DNA from: Pseudorhodobacter antarcticus
Lineage (GTDB): Bacteria; Pseudomonadota; Alphaproteobacteria; Rhodobacterales; Rhodobacteraceae
DNA: 25,758 nt
Direction of reading: 5' to 3'
NCBI GenBank assembly: GCA_945897655.1
Contig: CAMDHB010000007.1
Span: 1-25,758, forward strand
Part shown: piece after piece, positions 15,352 through 22,560 of the stretch
How the letters are laid out: each line of letters opens with the position of its first letter
Position numbering within the stretch: position 1 is the stretch's first letter
Notes under the pieces: generated by a model
The model's database searches: none
Told to the model about the DNA's origin: nothing
The model's input: only the letters and a program-made list of their open reading frames with translations
Translations under genes and position numbers: made by a program

Positions 15352-15839
15352 CCGTTCTGCCCGTCCTGTACTGGCCCGACCCGCGCCTGTCGCAGGTCAG
15401 CACGCGGGCCTCCGTCGATGACGGCACCCTGACCCTGGCGCGTGACATGCTGGATACCATGTATGCGGCCCAGGGGCGCGGTTTGGCGGCCCCGCAGGTT
15501 GCCCATCTGACCCGGCTTTTCGTGATGGATGCCACCTGGAAAACCGGCCCGCACACGCCCGAGATTTTCATCAACCCCGAGATTATCTGGCGCTCTGACG
15601 AAACCGCCACCGGCCCCGAAGGCTGCCTGTCCATCCCCGGCCCGATCACCGATGTCACCCGGGCCAGCGCCATCATCCTGCGTTGGACCACCCCCGAAGG
15701 TGCCATTGCCGCGCAAAAGCTGACCGGGTTCCGCGCCATCTGCGCCCAACACGAGATTGACCACCTGGACGGCATCTTGACGCTGGACCACCTCTCACCG
15801 GAGGCGCGGGCAACGGCCGAAGCACAGGTTCGGCCATGA
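15348..15839 (+). CDS. def: Peptide deformylase, second paralogue
   Basis: A 163-residue paralogue with every catalytic motif kept: GRGLAAPQ (43-50), EGCLSIP (91-97) and QHEIDHLDG (134-142). It differs from the first copy in a shorter C-terminal tail and in the region between motifs I and II (WKTGPHTPEIFINPEIIWRSD). It should be an active deformylase, perhaps with different peptide preference. It is overlapped by its neighbours at both ends (ATGA), so its level is probably set by translational coupling to the first copy. Confidence 0.93.
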   Translation: MTVLPVLYWPDPRLSQVSTRASVDDGTLTLARDMLDTMYAAQGRGLAAPQVAHLTRLFVMDATWKTGPHTPEIFINPEIIWRSDETATGPEGCLSIPGPITDVTRASAIILRWTTPEGAIAAQKLTGFRAICAQHEIDHLDGILTLDHLSPEARATAEAQVRP

Positions 15840-16333
15840 AAACCTGCCTGTCCTATCCCCACCCCATTCTGAAATCCATCGCCACCCCTGTGGCCGCGAT
15901 CACGCCCGAGGTGCAGGCAATCTGGGCTGATATGGTCGAGGTGATGGATGCGATGCCCGGCTATGGCCTTGCCGCCCCGCAAATCGGGGTGTCCTTGCGT
16001 CTGGCCGTGGTCGATTGTTCCGACACGCGCGGTCAGGCCATCCTGATGGCCAACCCCGAGGTTCTGCACGCCTCATTCCAGATGCGCGAGCATGAGGAGG
16101 CCAGCCCCAACCTGCCCGGCGTCTCTGCCGTCATCTCGCGCCCCCGGGCGGTGACCGTGCGCTATCTGAATGCGGATGGCGTGGTTGAGGATCGCGAGAT
16201 GGTCAACCTGTGGGCCACATCCGTCCAGCATCAGATCGACCATCTGAACGGCAAGCTGTACATCGACCACCTGTCGCCCCTGAAACGCAAGATGTTGGTG
16301 GCCAAGGCAGACAAGATCAGGCGGCGCGTATGA
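15836..16333 (+). CDS. Peptide deformylase-like protein with altered active site
   Basis: A 165-residue paralogue with the deformylase fold and motif I (GYGLAAPQ, 42-49) but with two key changes. In motif II the expected EGCLSIPG is EASPNLPG (88-95), which replaces the metal-binding cysteine by Ser90. In motif III HEIDH is HQIDH (132-136), which replaces the general-base glutamate by Gln133. The two histidine ligands remain. By established deformylase mechanism the enzyme should be inactive or greatly impaired as a deformylase. It is nevertheless a clean, full-length frame with ATGA overlaps to its neighbours, so selection for some other role (regulatory partner, peptide binding, different hydrolysis) is plausible. 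Confidence 0.9.
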   Translation: MKTCLSYPHPILKSIATPVAAITPEVQAIWADMVEVMDAMPGYGLAAPQIGVSLRLAVVDCSDTRGQAILMANPEVLHASFQMREHEEASPNLPGVSAVISRPRAVTVRYLNADGVVEDREMVNLWATSVQHQIDHLNGKLYIDHLSPLKRKMLVAKADKIRRRV

Positions 16334-17226
16334 GGGTGGTTTTGATGGGCACGCCCGAGTTTTCGGTGCCCATCCTGCAGGCGATTGCTGCGCAGCATGA
16401 AATTGTTGCGGTCTACAGCCAACCGCCCCGTCCCGCAGGTCGTGGCAAGGCTGACCGGAAAAGCGCAGTTCAGGCTGCAGCCGAAACCCTTGGTATTCTC
16501 GTGCGTTACCCGGTTTCGCTGCGCAGCGAAGAGGTGCAGCATGAATTCGAATTGCTGCGCAGCGACGTGGCCGTTGTGGTGGCCTATGGCCTGATCCTGC
16601 CGCCTGCCATTCTGTCCGCACCCAAGGCAGGCTGCCTGAACATCCACGCCTCTTTGCTGCCCCGTTGGCGGGGGGCTGCACCCATTCACCGGGCCATCAT
16701 GGCAGGCGATGCCGAAACCGGTGTCTGCGTGATGCAGATGGAGGCTGGCCTTGATACCGGCCCCGTTCTGTTGCGACACAGCACCCCGATCGCGCCAGAG
16801 GAAACCACCGCCGAACTGCACGACCGTCTGTCCACCATGGGTGCTGCCCTGATCGTTGACGCCCTTGCGCGCCTGCCCACCCTGACCCCCTTAGCGCAAC
16901 CCGAACAGGGCGTGACCTACGCCACCAAGATCGACAAATCCGAAGCCCGCATCAACTGGACCCGTCCCGCCACCGAAGTTGACCGCCAGATCCGTGGCCT
17001 GTCGCCCTTTCCCGGCGCTTGGGTTGATATCGGGGGCGAACGGGTGAAACTCCTGCGCTCCCGCGTCGTGTCAGGGCAGGGCGCGCCGGGGCAGGTTCTG
17101 GAGGGGTTCACCATCGCCTGCGGGTCTGGCGCCGTTGAAGTGACCGAAGCCCAGCGCGAAGGCAAACGCCCCGCCCCGGTGGCCGACATGCTGCGCGGGT
17201 TCAATTTGCCGCCTGTCCTGTCCTGA
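16330..17226 (+). CDS. fmt: Methionyl-tRNA formyltransferase
   Basis: A 298-residue enzyme that formylates initiator Met-tRNA with 10-formyl-tetrahydrofolate, the reaction the deformylases later reverse on the protein. It begins MRVVLMGTPEFSVPILQAI. The PPRPAGRGK loop (32-40) contacts tRNA. The catalytic set is Asn104, His106 and Asp142 in CLNIHASLLPRWRGAAPI and MEAGLDTGPVL. The C-terminal OB-like domain (about 205-298) contains LSPFPGAW. It overlaps the third deformylase-like gene by ATGA. Copy B of the structured repeat begins 8 bases after its stop. Confidence 0.97.
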   Translation: MRVVLMGTPEFSVPILQAIAAQHEIVAVYSQPPRPAGRGKADRKSAVQAAAETLGILVRYPVSLRSEEVQHEFELLRSDVAVVVAYGLILPPAILSAPKAGCLNIHASLLPRWRGAAPIHRAIMAGDAETGVCVMQMEAGLDTGPVLLRHSTPIAPEETTAELHDRLSTMGAALIVDALARLPTLTPLAQPEQGVTYATKIDKSEARINWTRPATEVDRQIRGLSPFPGAWVDIGGERVKLLRSRVVSGQGAPGQVLEGFTIACGSGAVEVTEAQREGKRPAPVADMLRGFNLPPVLS

Positions 17227-17234
17227 CCGTGGGG

Positions 17235-17435
17235 GCGCCGGGACCGGATCAGCGATCCTCCAGGGGAGGATCGCCCGGTCCCATGCCGGAGCGGCAACGC
17301 GACGGCATTGCAGCGGCTGGCCTTGGTGCAGCGGGAAAATCAATCGCGACGCGCCCGATCGCGGGCGGAAGCGGAACGCGCCCGCCCTGGGGGCGGTCGG
17401 GCGCGTCACGAATTGCTTTGGGCAATTCGTGGAAG
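17235..17435 (+). repeat. Structured intergenic repeat, copy B
   Basis: Same element as copy A, about 75% identical by eye with perfect blocks at both ends. Here the outer stem GGGACCGG/CCGGTCCC is uninterrupted. The first hairpin is GCGATCCTCC-AGG-GGAGGATCGC (17252-17274), which differs from copy A on both sides so that pairing is kept. The GCAA-capped stem is GCG/CGC instead of GGC/GCC (17283-17308). CGCCCG-ATCG-CGGGCG forms an extra hairpin in the middle. The GC stem is ACGCGCCCG/CGGGCGCGT, and the terminal palindrome is unchanged (17407-17431). It starts 8 bases after the fmt stop codon in fmt orientation, in a 300-base gap that also holds an AT-rich tract (17450-17500) and the hairpin after moaB. 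Confidence 0.85.
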
Positions 17436-17507
17436 AAAGCGAGGCGCAAACCTTTCCATTATATGAACGTATAATTCCAAGTCATTGTTTTCAAACGAAA
17501 CCACAAA

Positions 17508-17525
17508 GTGTCCACATGTGGACAC
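17508..17525 (-). terminator. Palindrome just after the moaB stop codon
   Basis: GTGTCCACATGTGGACAC is a perfect 18-base palindrome that can fold with a CATG loop. In moaB sense it starts one base after the TGA and is followed by TTTGTGG. An almost identical palindrome follows plsY, also with TTTG after it. Confidence 0.6.
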
Positions 17526-17526
17526 C

Positions 17527-18069
17527 TCACTTCCGCCGCTTATGCTCCTCCCGCCTCGGCATGATTTCCACGAAATTGCAGGGCTTGTGGCGGTAATCCA
17601 GCTGCCATTTCAAAATCTCAGCCCAGGCATCCCGGCAGGCCCCCGGGCTGCCCGGCAGGGCGAACAGATAGGTCCCCCCCGCCACCCCCCCACAAGCCCG
17701 GCTTTGCACGGCGCTGGTGCCAATCTTGCCCATCGATACCATCGTAAAGACCGTCCCAAACGCCTCAATCTCTTTCTCATAAACATCCCGGTGCGCCTCG
17801 ACCGTCACATCCCGCCCCGTCAGCCCCGTGCCACCCGTGGTCAGGATCACATCAATCGCCGGGTCCGCAATCCACCGCCGCAAATGCCCCGCAATCGCCG
17901 TCCTCTCGTCCCGCTCAATCCCCCGTGCCGCCAGAACATGCCCTGCACCCGTCAGCCGCTCGACCAGCGTATCCCCCGACCGATCCTCCGCCGCCGTCCT
18001 TGTGTCCGACACGGTCAGCACCGCAATCCTGACCGGAACAAACTCGCGGGTCTCATCAATCCGGCTCAT
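17527..18069 (-). CDS. moaB: Molybdenum cofactor biosynthesis protein B
   Basis: A 180-residue MoaB/MogA-family protein, the group that binds molybdopterin and adenylates it ahead of molybdate insertion. Motifs: RIAVLTVSDTRTAAEDRSGD (14-33), TTGGTGLTGRDVTVEA (78-92) and LFALPGSPGACRDAW (135-149), the last being the substrate-binding loop. The length fits MoaB. Its ATG overlaps the stop of the uracil-DNA glycosylase gene as ATGA. Other Moco genes are not present here, although a MOSC protein lies 7 kb away. Confidence 0.92.
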   Translation of the reverse strand: MSRIDETREFVPVRIAVLTVSDTRTAAEDRSGDTLVERLTGAGHVLAARGIERDERTAIAGHLRRWIADPAIDVILTTGGTGLTGRDVTVEAHRDVYEKEIEAFGTVFTMVSMGKIGTSAVQSRACGGVAGGTYLFALPGSPGACRDAWAEILKWQLDYRHKPCNFVEIMPRREEHKRRK

Positions 18070-18854
18070 CGCAACCTTCCCTTCAAACTCAACAGATCCG
18101 CCCAAGCCTCACGCTTGGCCGAGGGGTTCCTCAGCAGATAGGCCGGGTGGGTCATCGGCAGCACCGGACGGCCCAGCGCCTGCGCCCAGTTTCCCCGCAG
18201 CCGCAGAATGCCCTTGCTGCCCAGCAGGCACTGGCACGGAGTATTGCCCATCACCACGATCACGGCAGGGTCCACCAGTTCGATATGCCGCTCCACAAAG
18301 GGGCGCATCATGGCGATTTCCTCGGGCGAGGGGTCGCGGTTCTGCGGCGGGCGCCAGGGCATGACGTTGGTGATATAAAGGGCGGTTGCAGGGTCAGGGC
18401 TGGTGCGGGACAGGCCAATGGCGGCGAACATCCGGTCCAGCAGTTGCCCGGCGCGGCCCACGAAGGGGCGGCCCTCAACGTCCTCGTCCCGGCCCGGTGC
18501 CTCGCCCAGAACCAGAACCCGCGCGGACGGGTTGCCATCCGCAAAGACGGTGCTTTTGGCCCCCCGCTTCAACTCGCACAGATCAAAACCGGTGATCGCC
18601 TGCCGCAGGGCGTCCAGGCTATCGCAAGTCGCTGCCAAGTGGCGGGCAACTGCGACCGGATCCGCCAGCGGTGGTGGCCCAGTCGGCGCGGCCTTGGCCA
18701 CCGCAGGGGTGGGTTTCAGGCTGTCGGGCAGGGCATAACGGTCCACCGGGTCCTCACCCGTGATCTCGGTCACGCCCAGATCCATCTGCCACTCCAGCGC
18801 GGCAAGGGCAGCGTGCCAGCCTTCGGGGGCCAGAATGTTCGGATCGATTCCCAT
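18066..18854 (-). CDS. Uracil-DNA glycosylase, family-4-like, with reduced cysteine set
   Basis: A 262-residue protein of the family-4 UDG group that removes uracil from DNA. It has GEAPGRDEDVEGRPFVGRAG (117-136) with the water-activating loop, PFVGRAGQLLDRM, and the leucine-loop side motif MTHPAYLLRNPSAKREAW (234-251). Typical members hold a 4Fe-4S cluster with cysteines in CxxC near the start and in a CRPP motif. Here the first site has a single Cys93 (FDLCELKRG) and the second is WRPPQNR (167-173), with MM in place of the last cysteine (182-183). The cluster is probably absent. I chose the ATG at MGIDPNILAPEGWHAALAAL because the family-typical helix (AALEWQMDLG) follows directly. Two upstream ATGs are possible. 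Confidence 0.88.
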   Translation of the reverse strand: MGIDPNILAPEGWHAALAALEWQMDLGVTEITGEDPVDRYALPDSLKPTPAVAKAAPTGPPPLADPVAVARHLAATCDSLDALRQAITGFDLCELKRGAKSTVFADGNPSARVLVLGEAPGRDEDVEGRPFVGRAGQLLDRMFAAIGLSRTSPDPATALYITNVMPWRPPQNRDPSPEEIAMMRPFVERHIELVDPAVIVVMGNTPCQCLLGSKGILRLRGNWAQALGRPVLPMTHPAYLLRNPSAKREAWADLLSLKGRLR

Positions 18855-18956
18855 GGGCCCAAGGTAGGGCTGACCGGGGGCAGTGTCCATTCCCGCTCCG
18901 CCCTTTCCAAACGGCTGAAGCTGGGGCATAAGCCCGGAAATCGAGGAGTTCCGCCC

Positions 18957-19919
18957 ATGTCCTTCCGCGCCCGCCATCTGCTTGGCATCGAACACCTCTC
19001 ACCCGCCGAAATCCTGTCCGTGCTGGATCTGGCCGACCGCTATGTCGACCTGAACCGTCGCACGGTGAAACAGTCGGATGTGTTGGCCGGGCTGACGCAG
19101 ATCAACATGTTCTTCGAGAATTCGACGCGGACGCAAGCCTCGTTCGAACTGGCCGGGAAACGGCTTGGGGCGGATGTGATGAACATGTCGGTGGCCTCCT
19201 CCAGCGTGAAAAAGGGTGAGACGCTGATTGACACGGCGATGACGCTGAACGCGATGCGGCCGGATTTGCTGGTGGTGCGGCACCCCTCCAGCGGGGCGGT
19301 CAATCTGCTGGCTTCCAAGGTGAATTGTGCGGTGCTGAACGCGGGCGATGGGCGGCACGAACATCCCACGCAGGCCCTGCTGGACGCATTGACGATCCGC
19401 CGGGCCAAGGGGCGGATCCAGCGACTGACCGTGGCGATTTGTGGCGATATTGCGCATTCGCGGGTCGCCCGCAGCAACCTGATCCTGCTGGGCAAGATGG
19501 AAAACAACCTGCGCCTGATCGCCCCGCCCACGCTGATGCCGCCGGGAGTGCAGGACTTTGGCTGCGAGCTTTATGACAATATGGCCGAGGGGCTGAAGGG
19601 CGCCGATGTGGTTATGATGCTGCGGCTGCAGAAAGAGCGGATGGATGGCGGGTTCATCCCGTCCGAACGGGAGTATTACCACCGCTACGGCCTGGACGCC
19701 GAGAAGCTGGCCCATGCCAAGCCCGATGCCATCGTGATGCACCCCGGCCCGATGAACCGCGGGGTCGAGATTGACGGCGAGATTGCCGATGACATCAACC
19801 GGTCGGTCATTCAGGAGCAGGTCGAGATGGGCGTGGCCGTCCGCATGGCCTGCATGGACCTTTTGGCGCGCAACCTGCGGGCCGAGCGGGGCCGGGCGGC
19901 GGTGGGGGTGATGGTATGA
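18957..19919 (+). CDS. pyrB: Aspartate carbamoyltransferase catalytic chain
   Basis: A 320-residue enzyme that joins carbamoyl phosphate to aspartate, the first committed step of pyrimidine synthesis. Carbamoyl-phosphate site FFENSTRTQASFE (52-64), SSVKKGETL (82-90) with the active-site lysine, HEHPTQALLDALT, CGDIAHSRVARSN, and MHPGPMNRGVEID near the C-terminus are all conserved. GAGGAG 8-9 nt upstream selects this start. The upstream gap of 102 bases to the divergent glycosylase gene should hold the promoter. A DHOase-like protein follows two genes later; no regulatory chain (pyrI) is present. Confidence 0.97.
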   Translation: MSFRARHLLGIEHLSPAEILSVLDLADRYVDLNRRTVKQSDVLAGLTQINMFFENSTRTQASFELAGKRLGADVMNMSVASSSVKKGETLIDTAMTLNAMRPDLLVVRHPSSGAVNLLASKVNCAVLNAGDGRHEHPTQALLDALTIRRAKGRIQRLTVAICGDIAHSRVARSNLILLGKMENNLRLIAPPTLMPPGVQDFGCELYDNMAEGLKGADVVMMLRLQKERMDGGFIPSEREYYHRYGLDAEKLAHAKPDAIVMHPGPMNRGVEIDGEIADDINRSVIQEQVEMGVAVRMACMDLLARNLRAERGRAAVGVMV

Positions 19920-20020
19920 AAAAGCCGATGTCGGATGCGCGGATCAGCGGCATGGTCGCCACGGTGGCTTTGGTGGTGATTTTTGTGATCACCGGGTTGG
20001 TGGTGTGGTGGGGGAGTTGA
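19916..20020 (+). CDS. Small single-span membrane protein in the pyr operon
   Basis: A 34-residue frame: basic N-terminus MKKPMSDARISG, then one hydrophobic helix (MVATVALVVIFVITGLVVWW) ending GS. Its ATG overlaps the pyrB stop as ATGA, the coupling used throughout this window, which is the main reason for calling it a gene. The base composition matches the high-GC neighbours, unlike the next gene. Function unknown. Confidence 0.6.
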   Translation: MKKPMSDARISGMVATVALVVIFVITGLVVWWGS

Positions 20021-20028
20021 TCCCTAGA

Positions 20029-20610
20029 ATGGAGCCAGAGCACCAAGCAGCGCAAATGTTGTCGCCTTACTTGTTGCCGGGCGAAACGGTGCATTGGACT
20101 ACAACAAAGTCGGAAAAGGTAATGCTTCCGGGACTAGCGTTTGGAATACCTCCTTGGCTCTTCTTGATTGCATGTTTGGGCTACGTCCTTACAGGTCTTC
20201 CCAATGCCTTACTTTCACTTCCTTCGGAGCCAAAGTGGGCCATTCAAGTTCTGTTTTTGGCTTGGACGGTAGGCGGATTGATGTTTCTCTTCATTTTGGT
20301 TGTATTTGTCGCTGTACTTGTTTCCGGCATGCGAACGATTGCCCAGATATATCGGGATCCGCATACAATGATCTACGCGATAACTTCGCGGCGGATCATG
20401 CAGATTTCTATAGGCCGCAGCAATCCTGTTCGACAAATCCGCCTTGAGACCTGTATTTTGCGATCAAACAAGCGACCAGTCACCTTTGTAGACGAAAAAG
20501 CAAGTCTGCGCCAAAAGCTGTTCGGGAGTGATATTGTCATGTCTGGGCTTTCCGCAGACGAACGGCAACAGGCCTTGGACGCTGCAAAGCAAGTATGGGA
20601 AAGAGAATGA
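20029..20610 (+). CDS. Membrane protein with PH-like domain, AT-rich and possibly acquired
   Basis: A 193-residue protein. The N-terminal part (MEPEHQAAQMLSPYLLPGET) precedes two hydrophobic helices (about 38-62 and 74-100). The C-terminal half, MIYAITSRRIMQIS...RQIRLETCILRS, resembles bacterial PH domains of the YokE/bPH type, in which YAIT-xRR introduces a strand. Function unknown. The codon use stands out: TTG, TTA, TCA and ATA-type codons are common and the GC content falls clearly below that of pyrB and pyrC on either side. Its stop overlaps the pyrC-like start as ATGA, so the insertion, if it is one, is well fitted to the operon. A GTG 24 bases upstream is an alternative start with closer spacing to the GGGGGAG. 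Confidence 0.75.
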   Translation: MEPEHQAAQMLSPYLLPGETVHWTTTKSEKVMLPGLAFGIPPWLFLIACLGYVLTGLPNALLSLPSEPKWAIQVLFLAWTVGGLMFLFILVVFVAVLVSGMRTIAQIYRDPHTMIYAITSRRIMQISIGRSNPVRQIRLETCILRSNKRPVTFVDEKASLRQKLFGSDIVMSGLSADERQQALDAAKQVWERE

Positions 20611-21869
20611 CCCTCCACCTCACCAATGCCCGCCTGATCGACCCCGAGGCGGGGACGGACTCCTTGGGTTCCCTTACCTTAAAGGATGGCGTGATTGTCG
20701 GGCGGGGGGCGGCGCCGAAGGGGGCGGAGGTTTTCGACTGTGGGGGAATGTGTCTGGCGCCGGGGATTGTGGATTGGGGCGTCAAGATTGGCGAGCCGGG
20801 GGAGCGGCATAAGGAGTCGTTTCGCTCGGCGGGGTTGGCGGCGGCGGCGGGGGGGGTGACGACCATCATCGCAAGGCCGGATACGTCGCCATCGATTGAT
20901 ACGCCGGAAACGCTGGAATTTGTGACGCGGCGGGCGGCAGAGAGTGTTGTCCGCATCCGGCATATGGCGGCGCTGACCAAGGGGCGGTTGGGCGAGGAGA
21001 TGACCGAGATCGGGTTCTTGCTCGATGCCGGGGCGGTGGCGTTTTCCGATATTTTTCACGTGTCGACCAACACCAAGGCTTTGGGGCGGGCGTTCACCTA
21101 TGCCCGCAGTTTGAAGGCGCTGGTGGTGGGGCATCCGCAGGAACCCGGCCTGTCTGCGGGGGCGGCGGCGACGCATGGGAAGTTTGCCAGTCTGTATGGG
21201 TTGCCCTCGGTCAGCCCGATGGCGGAGCGGATGGGCTTGGACCGGGACTTGGGCCTCGTTGAGATGACCGGGGTGGCCTATCATGCGGATCAGATCACGA
21301 CGGCGCGGTCACTGCCTGCGTTGGAGCGGGCCAAGAAGAATGGGTTGAACGTGACGGCGGGGGTGTCGATCCATCATCTGACGCTGAATGAGTTGGATGT
21401 GGGCGACTACCGGACCTTCTTCAAACTCACCCCGCCGCTCAGGTCAGAAGATGACCGGATGGCGATGGTCGAGGCGGTGGCGGAGGGGGAGATTGATGTG
21501 ATCAGTTCCTTCCACACCCCGGCGGATGAGGAGAGCAAGCGGTTGCCGTTCGAGGAGGCGGCGTCGGGGGCGGTGGGGTTGCAGACACTGCTGCCTGCCG
21601 CGATGCGCCTTTATCATTCCGGGATGGTCAGCTTGCCGCAGCTGTGGCGGGCGATGAGCCTGAACCCGGCCAACCGGTTGGGGTTGGCGCAGGGGCGGTT
21701 GGCGGAAGGCGCTCCTGCCGATCTGGTGCTGTTTGACCCCGATGCGCCATTTTTGCTGGACCGGTTCACCCTGCATTCGAAATCCAAGAACACCCCGTTT
21801 GACGGGCAGCGGATGGAGGGTAAGGTGCTGGCGACCTGGGTCGGTGGAACGCAGGTGTTCAAGGGGTAA
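20607..21869 (+). CDS. pyrC: Dihydroorotase-like protein, probably catalytically inactive (PyrC/PyrX type)
   Basis: A 420-residue amidohydrolase-fold protein of the class I dihydroorotase family, the third step of pyrimidine synthesis. Order and length fit the family, but key ligands are missing. The zinc motif DxHxH is DWGVK (56-60). The usual TDHAPH near residue 302 is SFHTPA, which loses the catalytic aspartate. The MPNT substrate motif is RPDT (90-93). What remains (GHPQEP, SIHHLTL, TPPLRSEDD) shows the scaffold. In some bacteria such inactive homologues (PyrX, pDHO) are needed for assembly of the pyrB product, and its position with pyrB favours that. A separate active dihydroorotase would be needed elsewhere in the genome. 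GGGAAAGAG supports the ATG at MTLHLTNARL. Confidence 0.88.
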   Translation: MTLHLTNARLIDPEAGTDSLGSLTLKDGVIVGRGAAPKGAEVFDCGGMCLAPGIVDWGVKIGEPGERHKESFRSAGLAAAAGGVTTIIARPDTSPSIDTPETLEFVTRRAAESVVRIRHMAALTKGRLGEEMTEIGFLLDAGAVAFSDIFHVSTNTKALGRAFTYARSLKALVVGHPQEPGLSAGAAATHGKFASLYGLPSVSPMAERMGLDRDLGLVEMTGVAYHADQITTARSLPALERAKKNGLNVTAGVSIHHLTLNELDVGDYRTFFKLTPPLRSEDDRMAMVEAVAEGEIDVISSFHTPADEESKRLPFEEAASGAVGLQTLLPAAMRLYHSGMVSLPQLWRAMSLNPANRLGLAQGRLAEGAPADLVLFDPDAPFLLDRFTLHSKSKNTPFDGQRMEGKVLATWVGGTQVFKG

Positions 21870-21872
21870 GCG

Positions 21873-22484
21873 ATGCCGGAAATCACCTCCTCCTATCCGT
21901 TGTTGGCCATTGTGGCGGTGTTGGCCTATCTGCTGGGATCGATCCCGTTTGGGATTGTCATCACCCGGGCGATGGGGTTGGGGGATCTGCGGGCGATCGG
22001 GTCGGGTAACATTGGGGCGACCAATGTCTTGCGGACCGGGAACAAGCGGGCGGCGGCGGCGACGTTGATCCTGGACGCGGCCAAGGGGGGCGTTGCGGTG
22101 CTGCTGGCCCGGGCGGCGGTGGGCGAGGATGCGGCGCAGCTGGCGGCGTTGATGAGCTTTCTGGGCCATCTGTTCCCGGTGTGGTTGGGGTTCCGGGGCG
22201 GCAAGGGGGTGGCGACGTTTCTGGGCACCCTGCTGGCGCTGGCCTGGCCGGTGGGGTTGGCCTGCTGTGCGACATGGGCTGTCGCGGCGGCGGTCACCCG
22301 GATATCCTCGCTGGCGGCGCTGACGGCGGCGGCGCTGAGTTCGCTGTGGTTGGTTGTGTTCGGGCAGGGGCAGATGATTTTTCTGGCGATGATCCTGACA
22401 GTGCTGGTCTATATCCGCCACTGGGCCAATCTGGAGCGGATCAAGGCGGGCACCGAACCGAGGATTGGGCAGAAGAAGGCGTGA
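21873..22484 (+). CDS. plsY: Glycerol-3-phosphate acyltransferase PlsY
   Basis: A 203-residue integral membrane enzyme that transfers acyl groups from acyl-phosphate to glycerol-3-phosphate, the first step of phospholipid synthesis. It carries the three loop motifs: GSIPFG (22-27), SGNIGATNVLR (44-54) and GHLFPVWLGFRGGKGVAT (98-115). About five membrane helices are visible. Three bases separate it from the pyrC-like stop, so it is part of the same operon, an order I recall from other Rhodobacteraceae. A perfect palindrome overlaps its stop codon. Confidence 0.96.
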   Translation: MPEITSSYPLLAIVAVLAYLLGSIPFGIVITRAMGLGDLRAIGSGNIGATNVLRTGNKRAAAATLILDAAKGGVAVLLARAAVGEDAAQLAALMSFLGHLFPVWLGFRGGKGVATFLGTLLALAWPVGLACCATWAVAAAVTRISSLAALTAAALSSLWLVVFGQGQMIFLAMILTVLVYIRHWANLERIKAGTEPRIGQKKA

Positions 22485-22503
22485 GCGTCCACATGTGGAC
22501 GCT
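22484..22503 (+). terminator. Palindrome overlapping the plsY stop codon
   Basis: AGCGTCCACATGTGGACGCT is a perfect 20-base palindrome whose first base is the last base of the TGA; it folds with a CATG loop and is followed by TTGACTTATC. It shares the GTCCACATGTGGAC core with the palindrome after moaB, but an outer T-A pair there is C-G here, which keeps the stem. Confidence 0.6.
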
Positions 22504-22560
22504 TTGACTTATCTTGCAATATCAAGGATTTACGTTTTTCTGTTCATAAAGCATTAACCA

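Noticed and set aside
18147..18956. Upstream extension of the pyrB frame by 270 codons
   Set aside because: It is antisense to the uracil-DNA glycosylase gene; the GAGGAG site and the family start at MSFRARHLL are clear.
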